Part shown: positions 10,312-19,230 of the stretch, piece after piece
Layout of the letters: every line of letters begins with the position of its first letter
How positions within the stretch are numbered: the first letter of the stretch is position 1
Origin: Chryseotalea sp. WA131a
GTDB taxonomy: Bacteria > Bacteroidota > Bacteroidia > Cytophagales > Cyclobacteriaceae
Length of the DNA: 64,000 bases
Assembly: GCA_025370075.1 (NCBI GenBank)
Contig: CP073016.1
Coordinates: 1,116,001-1,180,000 of the forward strand
Direction of reading: 5' to 3'
Program-made: the position numbers and the translations under genes
Notes under the pieces: generated by a model
Databases searched by the model: none
What the model was told of the DNA's origin: nothing
What the model saw: the letters and a program-made list of their open reading frames with translations, nothing else

Positions 10312-13300
10312 CTATAAGTTGAAGTCGATCGTGTTCTTCTCTGTTGCGACTGGGACGTCGCCATCGATGTAGTCAACAATTTTCAATTCCGTATTTGCGC
10401 ACACCGACGCCACCAGTGACTTGAATTGAACGACAAGTAGTTCAACATCATTGCGTGTAAAATAGGCTGAAGAGTATTCCATCTTGAATCGTAGGGATCC
10501 GTCCCCGCCCTCAAATGCAAATAAAGTGATCGGGTATTTAAAAGTTTTATTTTTGACCTCGACCGCGGAGAATTGAATATTGTCTGTATAGATCGTCTTC
10601 TGGTCAAAGTTCTGGTAGACAAACATCACATCGATCAGATCGTTGACCGGAAGATCGAGGGTTCGATTTAACTCCTTGACAATGTCGCTAAGGTCATACA
10701 GCTGATGATTTTCAGATTCAATGAGCTCCTGTTGAACACTTTTAACAAATTTCAAGAACTCCTGCTCCAGGTCGACCCTGATCCTGATGGGCAGCGTTTT
10801 TGTGAACATCCCTACAACGTCCTGCAGGCTCTCCTGAATCCGCCCAGACGTGTTGATCCCAAAAATGAATTCTTCCTGGCCGCTTATCTGGCACAAGAAA
10901 ATTGTAAACATGGAACAAAATCCTGCGAACGGAGTGACACCCTGTTTCCTTAACATGTCAACTATCGGAACACAATATCCCTGTTCGATCTTAAAATATA
11001 CAGCATCTCCTTCCGATTGTCCCAGCCTTCCCGAATCGCGCAGAACAGGGAGATCCAATTTCGGAGCAACCCCATAAAATCTGTCGAGCCAGAATTCTCT
11101 AAGCAAATTGTAATGGTCGGTAGCCTTAAATTGTTCTTCCCATTCAGCATAGTCCTTGTATTGAATTTGCAGGGGCTGCAGGTCTTCGCCATTAAAGAGT
11201 TTCAAAAAATCCGAATAAAGCGTGATCTGGGACATGCCATCTGCAATAATGTGGTGCATGTCCATTGCCAGAAACGTCCTCTCACCTGCGTGAAGGATAG
11301 CACACCTGATCAATGGAGCTTTCCGAATATCGAATGGCCTGACGAACCTGGAGAGAACAGCATCAAAATCATTATCGTCGGACGGTAGTTGCTCAACTTC
11401 AACTACTACATCTTCCTTAATACGTTGCAAGTACCGCCCGTCCCGGAAGACGATCTCGGTCCTGAGGCTTTCGTGTCGGGCCGTCAGTAACTTAAGAATG
11501 GTCTGGACCTTTCCCATATTCAAATTTCCAAACACTTCCCAGGCCATTGGCAGATTGTATGAAGTGCCTGCCTTATTAAGCTCATAATGGTAGTGTATCC
11601 TCTCCTGGGCTGACGAAAGTCTGTATGCAGCCTGTGGTTTTGTCTTTTCTATATCGAAAACATTATCACTGGCCGCATTGATTATATATTGAGCCTGCTG
11701 TTTAATGGTGAGATTGTTGAATATGTCACGAAGGGTAATACGAACGTTGTACTCTTGATGTATCCGACCGGCCAGGCGCATTATTCGCAGAGAGTTGCCG
11801 CCGATTATGATGAAATTATCATCTGTTGAAATTGCCTGAACACCCAAGATCTCCTTCCAAATAGAGAGTACCTTTTCCTCCATTTCGTTCTCCGGCTGAA
11901 GGACCGTTGCCCTGGTTAGAGAAGCGATCAGCTGTTCGGTATTTATTTTGCCATTCGGCAGCAGAGGGTAGGCTTCCAGTAATACGATCTGCGGGGGGAT
12001 CATATAGACCGGGAGACTCTCTTTTAGATAATTGCGGATCGAGTCGCTCAGATCAACTTCCCTCGAATGAGTTTCCCTTGGAATAATAAAGGCCGACAAA
12101 TTGATATCGTAATTTCCTGAGTCGTCCTCGTTCGAGCGACAGACTACCAATGCCTTGTCTACCTTTTCAAATTTCAACAAAGCTTGTTCGATGTCATCGA
12201 GTTCCACCCGTATCCCATTCAGTTTGATCTGCCGGTCACCCCTTCCGAGGAGTTCAATTCTTCCGTCTATCATCAGTCGAGCCTTGTCGCCCGTCTTAAA
12301 GGCTGTCTTCGCCTGCAGGGTACCTGCATTCAACACGACGAACTTTTCCCTGTCAAGTTCAGGGCGGTTAAGGTATCCTTTAGTGATGTAATTGGAGACG
12401 ATCAGTAATTCACCAACCACAAGCCTTTCGCAGGGCTTACCTTTGCTATCGATCACGATGAACTCAGTATCATTTATCGGATGGCCTATCGGCATTCTTT
12501 TCGATGACACGTCGCCGGGTTGAATTAAATAGCAACTTTTGATCAGTGTAGTTTCCGTGGCGCCATAAAGGTTAACCAGTTGAATGCGACTTCCGAAAAC
12601 ATCGTACCACTGTTTTAATTCTATTGGGGTAATACGTTCCCCGGAAAGTAAAATATTGCGAAGCGACTTGAAGTTGTCATTAGTCAGATGCGCATGATTC
12701 ATCATTCTGAAAAGACTTGGCACACAATGAATGAGGCTTATACGCCTTTCATCTATCCATGAAACCAGGTTTTTTGGCGTGAGAAAATCGTCCTCACTGG
12801 AAGGAATACATACCGTCCCGCCGGACAGAAAAGCAACAAATACATCACGCAAGAATGCATCAAAGTATGGGCTGATAAGTTGGCTGATTCGTGCAGTGCT
12901 GTCGATCCTGAACTTCCCAATCTCCCACTGAAGGAAATGCAAGAGGCTACTGTTCTTTCCGATTATACCTTTCGGTTTGCCGGTCGACCCTGAAGTAAAA
13001 TAAATATAGAGGCTATCGTCGGCATGAAATGAAGGATAACCCGGAAACTCTGCCGGCGACTCCGCTTGAAAGATCTCCTCAAGGTAATAGTGTGGCACTG
13101 AAAGGAATGGCGTTCTTCTCGCGGACGCAGATCCTGAAGTGATAATACAATTCAGGTGAAGGTCTTCTTGCATCGAAAAAAGTCTGGAGTCAGGAAGCGA
13201 GCTATCGATAGGTACAAATATTCCCCTGGCGTTTGCGACACCGATGATACTAGTGATCAGATCAGACCGGTCGTTCAGGCATATCCCGACCCGGCTATTC

Positions 13301-13449
13301 AGCTCCACTCCATTCTTCCTCAAAAAAACAGAGATCTTGTCGGCTCGCTCCTTAAGATTGGAATAGGTGACAGTTATCGCACCGTTTTCAATAGAAATAC
13401 AATTCCCATACCTGGCAAGGCAGGCATTTAACTCATCCTGAAAGATCAT
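10312..13449 (-). CDS. NRPS E: A - PCP - C with an atypical adenylation domain
   Basis: A 1045-residue protein that starts directly with an adenylation domain (1-500; YFTSGSTGKPKG near 155), then a PCP (IIGGNSLRIM near 546) and a complete condensation domain (start near 608, HHIIADGMS near 732). The A domain belongs to the same unusual subtype as NRPS C: after the P-loop both continue with a LHF..WE stretch and use YFDAFLRD in place of the usual FDxSVWE. The hand-read code is DARHLSLLIK, which I cannot assign; Asp235, the usual alpha-amino ligand, is present. Its substrate should match that of NRPS C (DARHLSLMIK). The C-terminal condensation domain must work with the Ser module at the start of NRPS F, whose own condensation domain is truncated. 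The ATG lies 21 bp after asnB. Confidence 0.93.
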   Translation of the reverse strand: MIFQDELNACLARYGNCISIENGAITVTYSNLKERADKISVFLRKNGVELNSRVGICLNDRSDLITSIIGVANARGIFVPIDSSLPDSRLFSMQEDLHLNCIITSGSASARRTPFLSVPHYYLEEIFQAESPAEFPGYPSFHADDSLYIYFTSGSTGKPKGIIGKNSSLLHFLQWEIGKFRIDSTARISQLISPYFDAFLRDVFVAFLSGGTVCIPSSEDDFLTPKNLVSWIDERRISLIHCVPSLFRMMNHAHLTNDNFKSLRNILLSGERITPIELKQWYDVFGSRIQLVNLYGATETTLIKSCYLIQPGDVSSKRMPIGHPINDTEFIVIDSKGKPCERLVVGELLIVSNYITKGYLNRPELDREKFVVLNAGTLQAKTAFKTGDKARLMIDGRIELLGRGDRQIKLNGIRVELDDIEQALLKFEKVDKALVVCRSNEDDSGNYDINLSAFIIPRETHSREVDLSDSIRNYLKESLPVYMIPPQIVLLEAYPLLPNGKINTEQLIASLTRATVLQPENEMEEKVLSIWKEILGVQAISTDDNFIIIGGNSLRIMRLAGRIHQEYNVRITLRDIFNNLTIKQQAQYIINAASDNVFDIEKTKPQAAYRLSSAQERIHYHYELNKAGTSYNLPMAWEVFGNLNMGKVQTILKLLTARHESLRTEIVFRDGRYLQRIKEDVVVEVEQLPSDDNDFDAVLSRFVRPFDIRKAPLIRCAILHAGERTFLAMDMHHIIADGMSQITLYSDFLKLFNGEDLQPLQIQYKDYAEWEEQFKATDHYNLLREFWLDRFYGVAPKLDLPVLRDSGRLGQSEGDAVYFKIEQGYCVPIVDMLRKQGVTPFAGFCSMFTIFLCQISGQEEFIFGINTSGRIQESLQDVVGMFTKTLPIRIRVDLEQEFLKFVKSVQQELIESENHQLYDLSDIVKELNRTLDLPVNDLIDVMFVYQNFDQKTIYTDNIQFSAVEVKNKTFKYPITLFAFEGGDGSLRFKMEYSSAYFTRNDVELLVVQFKSLVASVCANTELKIVDYIDGDVPVATEKNTIDFNL

Positions 13450-13470
13450 AAGTTGGTTCTAAGTGCTTTC

Positions 13471-15330
13471 TTAATCGAAGAATTGATCGAGAAAAATCTG
13501 GAAAGTGATCACGACAATAAGCAAGTCGCTTTCATAAGGAGCATTAACGGTGAAACCTTTTTGACTATAGAGATGTCTCAGTTCCTCAACTTTGTCCGGG
13601 TTAAAATATCCCTGTCGTTTTATACGATCGTGAGATAGCAGGTCATTGATGTACTGTACATTCTTTTGCAGGAGATAAGGGCTTCCCGGGGCAATAAAAT
13701 GAAACTTCTCTCTTTCGAATATTTGCTTTGGGACAAACCGTTGTGCCATCTTTTTTAAAATGTACTTCTCAGTAAAGTCTTTCAATTTCAAATCCGAAGG
13801 TACTTTCGTTGAAAATTCAACCAGGTTTTTATCGAGGAATGGATAACGTACTTCAACGGAGTTTGCGAGCGCCATACGATCGCCGTGATCCGAAACCAGG
13901 TGATCCACGAGGCGTATCTTATAGTCTACGTATGCTCGTCTGTTCAGAACGTCCAGGTTTCTGGTTCTTTCATTGTTTATGATGGGATGATTGAGGCAAT
14001 TGATCTCGTCGAATGAAGCGTTTACACCGTCAGAGTACAATCCTCTTTTCACAACATCGAACTCGAGAAAATTTCGCTCGTAAAAGAAATCCGGATCGCC
14101 CCATAACTTATCCCTCAATGCACGCTCCTGTGGGGAACAAGTATTCTTTATGAGATTGTTCGCCCGCATTTTGTCGAAACGATAACCCACATACCCGGCA
14201 AAAAACTCATCGGCACCTTCGCCCGACAGAATTACCTTGATGCCCTTCGCCCTGACATCTTCGGAGAGCGACAGCGATGCCGTGTTGTAGGTCTCCTTGA
14301 TGGGGCATTCGCTATGGTAAATCGACAAAGGAAGTCTCTCAATAATATCTTTAAAAAAAAATGTCTTTTGGTTCAGGTGTGAGTTACTTTCCCGTGCTAC
14401 CAGTTTTTGATAAATAGATTCAGAGTAGGTGGAATCGACGAAGTCAATCGAAAAAACCTCTTTTTCGACAGTTGGATGCAACTGGTGGACCTTCATGGTG
14501 ATCATCGATGAATCCAAACCGCCGCTCAGGTAGAGGCCAGAAGGAACGTCGGATCGAAGGCGAAGCCTGATCGAGTTCTCAAAAAGTTCTTCCAGCTCTT
14601 CGATATATTGCTGTTCTGGTTTTCCGTTCATCCTCACTTCTCCATCCGGGTAATTCAGATCCCAATATTCTTCGATGCGAACACAGCCATCGCTATGAAT
14701 CACTATGTAATGCCCGTTCTCCAGGCTCGAGATACCCTGGAACATCGTTCGTGGGCTAACAAGGCCCGCAAATGTGAAGATCTGGTCCAGCCCCGTGAGA
14801 TCTACCTTTCTCGGAACGGCCGGGTGTTGCAAGATCGCTTTGATCTCTGACGCGAAGACGAACGTGCTATCGACCACTGTAAAAAATAAAGGTGTGATCC
14901 CCATCTGGTCCCTGGCGCAAAACAATCTTTGCTTTTGTTTATCATAGAGGGCAAACGCAAATTGTCCGTTCAGTTCGTTGAGGAAATTCATGCTATGGTC
15001 CTCATAAAGATGCAGGATGACTTCGACGTCGGAACTTGTCCTGAAACGATGTCCCTTGTTTTGCAGCTCCTCCCTCAACTCAATGTAGTTGAAGATCTCT
15101 CCGTTACAGATAAGTACCAGCGATCCATCTTCGTTGGTGATCGGTTGCATTCCGTTATTGAGGCCAATGATACTTAACCTGCTGAATCCCAGGGCAACGT
15201 TATCCAGGAGCTGGTGCTCCTGGGCGTCCGGTCCGCGATGAATCAGCTTGCTGTTCATTTTCTCTATGATTGGCCTGTCTGACTCGTCTACGTTCCCGTT
15301 GAACTTGAAAAAACCGCATATACCACACAT
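13471..15330 (-). CDS. asnB: Asparagine synthase (glutamine-hydrolysing), AsnB type
   Basis: 619 residues. The protein opens MCGICG, so Cys2 is the glutaminase nucleophile once Met is removed, followed by class II amidotransferase motifs (HRGPD, CNGEIFNY) to about residue 210. The synthetase half carries the ATP-pyrophosphatase loop SGGLDSS and an LSGEGADEFFAGY stretch. Known chemistry: Asp + Gln + ATP give Asn + Glu. It sits between two NRPS genes with 21 and 15 bp gaps, so it belongs to the pathway operon. Inference: it supplies Asn to the Asn-type A domain of NRPS A. Amidation of an Asp-like residue in the product is a less likely alternative. Confidence 0.93.
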   Translation of the reverse strand: MCGICGFFKFNGNVDESDRPIIEKMNSKLIHRGPDAQEHQLLDNVALGFSRLSIIGLNNGMQPITNEDGSLVLICNGEIFNYIELREELQNKGHRFRTSSDVEVILHLYEDHSMNFLNELNGQFAFALYDKQKQRLFCARDQMGITPLFFTVVDSTFVFASEIKAILQHPAVPRKVDLTGLDQIFTFAGLVSPRTMFQGISSLENGHYIVIHSDGCVRIEEYWDLNYPDGEVRMNGKPEQQYIEELEELFENSIRLRLRSDVPSGLYLSGGLDSSMITMKVHQLHPTVEKEVFSIDFVDSTYSESIYQKLVARESNSHLNQKTFFFKDIIERLPLSIYHSECPIKETYNTASLSLSEDVRAKGIKVILSGEGADEFFAGYVGYRFDKMRANNLIKNTCSPQERALRDKLWGDPDFFYERNFLEFDVVKRGLYSDGVNASFDEINCLNHPIINNERTRNLDVLNRRAYVDYKIRLVDHLVSDHGDRMALANSVEVRYPFLDKNLVEFSTKVPSDLKLKDFTEKYILKKMAQRFVPKQIFEREKFHFIAPGSPYLLQKNVQYINDLLSHDRIKRQGYFNPDKVEELRHLYSQKGFTVNAPYESDLLIVVITFQIFLDQFFD

Positions 15331-15345
15331 GATGCCTGGGAGAAT

Positions 15346-18300
15346 TTAGTTGAATGAACCAAGTTTTAAGTCCTGAACGCGGATAGAGGGTTCCCGTACG
15401 ACGCTTCTGACAATCCCTGCGTAATAACTGACAAAGAGTTCGATGACCGACTCGTCAAACCGGTCCGAATTATACCTGAATCCCATAAGATATTCATCTC
15501 CCCGGTCCTCAAGAGTTAACTCAAGCAGATAGCGACTCGATCGCGGCTTCTTTTTCAGAACGACGGGAGTTATTGCGAGGCCATCCGGCTCGATCTCATT
15601 CTGAAAGAAATCAGCATTTGAAAAATAAAGGTTTACGACGTCCTCGTGGCGCACATTACCCAAAAGATGTATGATCTCATCGTAAGGGAACTCCTGGTTT
15701 TCTGATGCCGACAAGACTACATTTCTAACTTGCTCTAATAAATCAACGAAAAGCAATTCACCAGTGATCCTCACACGCAATGGAAGAACGTTTATAAATG
15801 TTCCCACAATATTCATCAGTGATTGCCTGGTCCGCCCGATTGTATCTGTTCCAATGATTACTTCCGAAGAACCTGATAATTTTGAGATTAAAATGTAATA
15901 CACTGAAAGGAAGATCATGAAAGGCGTTGCGCCGAGTTCCACGGCGAGTTCCCTCACACCGGTTCCAGTTTCGCCGCCGATGGCCCACTCCCTTCTACCC
16001 TCAATGTTCTCGCCCTGCGCTCCACCCAGCATCCCCGGCAACTCCACAGCTGAGAGGTCACCGGATAGGTGCTCAAGCCAATAGCGTCGTTGGGCTGAAA
16101 GTGCGTTCTCTGAATTTCTTTGCCAACAAGCGTAGTCTACGTATTCAAGTGCAATCGAAGGCAGGTCCTCTCCATTATAAACGCGCTTAAATTCGTTCAT
16201 CAGGATGTTGATCGAGATCCCATCACATACAATATGATGAATGTCGACAAACATGAAATTCTTTTGGTCGCCTGCCGGCAAAAGACCCACGCGCATCAGT
16301 AGATCGTTTGCCAGATCGAATGGCCTTATGAATTGACTGAACGCGTCCACCGGGGTGAGCTCGTCGGAGTTGAATATTTCAATTTGAATGGTTGTGGTCT
16401 TACGGATCGACTGCCACACCTTCTTCCCTGTCAGGAAAAAGTTAGCGCGCAAGCCGCTGTGCCTTTTGAGCAGCGAGTTAAGAGTATCGTTCAGCCTTTT
16501 GATATCGAGTTCACCGTCGACTTTATATGCATACGAACAATTATTGACCAGGTCATTCTTGTTGAGCATTTGCACACAGAATAGTCTCTCTTGTGAGGAT
16601 GATGCGGGGTAACTTTCACGATCCTCTGCTTTCCTGATCGGCTCCTCAGCCGACCAGGATGTTTCAACTACAAGACGTGCCTGACCTTCAATGGTCGGAT
16701 AGTCGAATATCTTCTTCAGTCCTATGTCTACTAAAAAAAACTGTTCAACGCTTTGAATCAGTTGCGCAGCCTTTATTGACTGTCCGCCCAATTCAAAAAA
16801 GTTGTGCCTGATACCTATCTCCTTTCTTTCGATGTTTAAGATCTTTGACCATATCCCAACCAGCTTTTCCTCAATCGCATTTCCGGCTTTTACATACGAC
16901 GAGGGGGCGGCCACGTCGGAAGGCGACGGCAATGCCTTGCGATCTACCTTTCCGTTCGAGGTAAGAGGGATTCTTGCCATCGAAATAAAATGGAGGGGAA
17001 TCATGTATACCGGCAACCTTTCCAGTAAAAAATTCCGCAATTGGTTCGCCTCCAGTTCTTCGGTAGCCACGTAATAGGCTGCAAGAAATTTATCATCGCT
17101 TTCGTTCCTCACTACAACAACGGCGTCCCTGATCAGATTGTGTTTGGTGAGATGGCTCTCAATGTCCCCGAGTTCTATCCTGTATCCCCTGATCTTAACC
17201 TGGTGGTCCCTCCTTCCCAAGTATTCAATGTTACCATCCGGTCTGAACCTTGCTAGGTCACCAGTCCTGTATACGCGAATCCCATCAAGAGCTGCGACGG
17301 AAACAAACTTTTCATCCGTGAGATAAGGGTTATTCAGATACCCCCGTGCCAAACCTATGCCTGCAATTACCAACTCGCCGGTCATTCCAATGGGTACCAT
17401 GGACATCGACTGGTCGACTACAAACAAGCGAATGTTGTCGATCGGCTTGCCAATAGGCACATCTTTATATTCTTCATCGAAGCGGCACTCGAAATATGAA
17501 ACGTCCACCGTGGCCTCCGTCGGTCCGTACAAGTTGATAAGCCTCACGTGGTGGTCTTTCACTAAAGCGCCGAAAGCCTCTACATGTATTGGCCTCAGTG
17601 CCTCTCCGCTACAGAATACCAGCCGCAAACTCTTGAGATCAGTTATTAGTCCGTGAGCCAAAAACTCCAGGAATACCGATAGCATTGAAGGAACAAAGTG
17701 AATGGTCGTGACTTTGAACTTGCCGATGGCGCGCGCCACTTCCTTTGGATCTTTCTCTGCTTCGGGTGGAAGAAGACAGACGGAAGCCCCATAAAACGAC
17801 CACCAGAATAGTTCCCAGACGGATACATCAAATGTGGTCGGCGTTTTTTGCATCACCACGTCCTTTTCGCTGAGGGGATACTCCTTTTGCATCCAGTTGA
17901 TCCGATTTACAACCGAGCCATGCTCCACCATTACACCCTTTGGCATCCCGGTGGTACCGGATGTATAGATGACATAAGCGAGGTCTCTTGGAGTCAACGA
18001 AACCTCGGGCAAACTAAAATCGGCTTCTGGAATTACGAGATCGTCCAGGTCTGAAAAGATCTCGAGATCGGAAAGAGAACTATGCGTGTTTCGTCGTCGG
18101 CCGATTAGCACATTCAACTTCGAGTCGGATATGATCTCGGAGATACGCTGAGCAGGAAATACTACATCTAACGGAACGTATGCCGCGCCGGCTTTCAAAA
18201 CACCGTAGATAACAGGGAGAAGTAATTCTTCCCGCTGCAGCATTACGCCAACCAAATGGCCAGGCAACACTCCTCTGTCTTTCCGTAGGTAGGTTGCAAT

Positions 18301-19206
18301 CCGGCTGCTCAGGTAATCGAGTTCCTGGTAAGTCCAGGAAACGTCGCCGAACCTGACGGCGATCTTCCCACTGGAACTTGCCACCTGCTTTGTGAATAGC
18401 GACACGATGGTATCCAGGAAAGGATATTCTGCCTGAGTGTTATTGAACTCATGAATTATTTTTACTTCCTCTTCCTCGGAAACAAGGTCGATGTCGTAAA
18501 TCCGATCATTTGTGTTATTTACAATCGAACCCAGCAAATGGCAGTACAAATCCGTGAGTTGAATAATCGACGACTTATCGAATGCATCCCGGTTGTACAA
18601 CATCTTAAGTGTCAACGAATCGCCCGCCTCGAATGAAAAGATACATTCCGGCGCCACCTTCTCAAATGCGAAATCACTACGCACTTCGTCCAGCATTACC
18701 CCCACTACAGGAATGTCTTTTAACTCCTCTTCTTCAATACCAAGAATATTCCTCAATGGATACCTGGCGTAGCTGAAATCCTGAAGCATTTTGTTGCTCA
18801 GCTGCAATAGAAAGTCCTTTACTTTGAGATGGTCGTCAGCGTGGATTCGCAACGGGACAACACAATTATCGGGGAGTGAGAGTTTTCGTTGATAAGCTGG
18901 ACTGAATATGATCACTTCGGGCAGGCCCGATAACCTTTGTAACAGAATTCCCAAAGTTGCCACCAACACAACGTGCCTGGACTCAGCTTTCGGTGCCAAC
19001 CTGTTTAACGTAGCAAGTACTTCCCGCGACACGGTCCGGGAGTACGTCGCCACGTCTCCTTTCCTTTTAACGCCTGTGTTGGAATAGAAGCCGTAGAAAT
19101 AAGGCTCCGGCTTGCAGCCCTGTAATCGCTTCCTCCAATAGTCACGGAGAGCCAGGCTCTTATTCGCTTCGATAGCCGCGAAATCCAGGTTAGTTCCGGA
19201 GTGCAT
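15346..19206 (-). CDS. NRPS D: half-C - A(Ser) - PCP - C
   Basis: A 1286-residue protein. Residues 1-250 align with the C-terminal lobe of a condensation domain, beginning at the point that follows the YW(R/K)xxL segment; the lobe with HHxxxDG is absent. The N-terminus resembles that of NRPS F (EAN-x8-YWRxRLxG-x-xPE in both). A1 follows (YVIYTSGTTGMPKG near 415) with hand-read code DVWHFSLVDK, the known Ser code. PCP near 803 (FFELGGQSIKAA). The C-terminal condensation domain starts near 867 and has HHIVCDGIS near 992; it presumably serves the A-PCP of NRPS E. The ATG lies 24 bp after NRPS C, and asnB follows after 15 bp. Confidence 0.94.
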   Translation of the reverse strand: MHSGTNLDFAAIEANKSLALRDYWRKRLQGCKPEPYFYGFYSNTGVKRKGDVATYSRTVSREVLATLNRLAPKAESRHVVLVATLGILLQRLSGLPEVIIFSPAYQRKLSLPDNCVVPLRIHADDHLKVKDFLLQLSNKMLQDFSYARYPLRNILGIEEEELKDIPVVGVMLDEVRSDFAFEKVAPECIFSFEAGDSLTLKMLYNRDAFDKSSIIQLTDLYCHLLGSIVNNTNDRIYDIDLVSEEEEVKIIHEFNNTQAEYPFLDTIVSLFTKQVASSSGKIAVRFGDVSWTYQELDYLSSRIATYLRKDRGVLPGHLVGVMLQREELLLPVIYGVLKAGAAYVPLDVVFPAQRISEIISDSKLNVLIGRRRNTHSSLSDLEIFSDLDDLVIPEADFSLPEVSLTPRDLAYVIYTSGTTGMPKGVMVEHGSVVNRINWMQKEYPLSEKDVVMQKTPTTFDVSVWELFWWSFYGASVCLLPPEAEKDPKEVARAIGKFKVTTIHFVPSMLSVFLEFLAHGLITDLKSLRLVFCSGEALRPIHVEAFGALVKDHHVRLINLYGPTEATVDVSYFECRFDEEYKDVPIGKPIDNIRLFVVDQSMSMVPIGMTGELVIAGIGLARGYLNNPYLTDEKFVSVAALDGIRVYRTGDLARFRPDGNIEYLGRRDHQVKIRGYRIELGDIESHLTKHNLIRDAVVVVRNESDDKFLAAYYVATEELEANQLRNFLLERLPVYMIPLHFISMARIPLTSNGKVDRKALPSPSDVAAPSSYVKAGNAIEEKLVGIWSKILNIERKEIGIRHNFFELGGQSIKAAQLIQSVEQFFLVDIGLKKIFDYPTIEGQARLVVETSWSAEEPIRKAEDRESYPASSSQERLFCVQMLNKNDLVNNCSYAYKVDGELDIKRLNDTLNSLLKRHSGLRANFFLTGKKVWQSIRKTTTIQIEIFNSDELTPVDAFSQFIRPFDLANDLLMRVGLLPAGDQKNFMFVDIHHIVCDGISINILMNEFKRVYNGEDLPSIALEYVDYACWQRNSENALSAQRRYWLEHLSGDLSAVELPGMLGGAQGENIEGRREWAIGGETGTGVRELAVELGATPFMIFLSVYYILISKLSGSSEVIIGTDTIGRTRQSLMNIVGTFINVLPLRVRITGELLFVDLLEQVRNVVLSASENQEFPYDEIIHLLGNVRHEDVVNLYFSNADFFQNEIEPDGLAITPVVLKKKPRSSRYLLELTLEDRGDEYLMGFRYNSDRFDESVIELFVSYYAGIVRSVVREPSIRVQDLKLGSFN

Positions 19207-19230
19207 ACTTCTTATCGGTGGCTGAACTTA

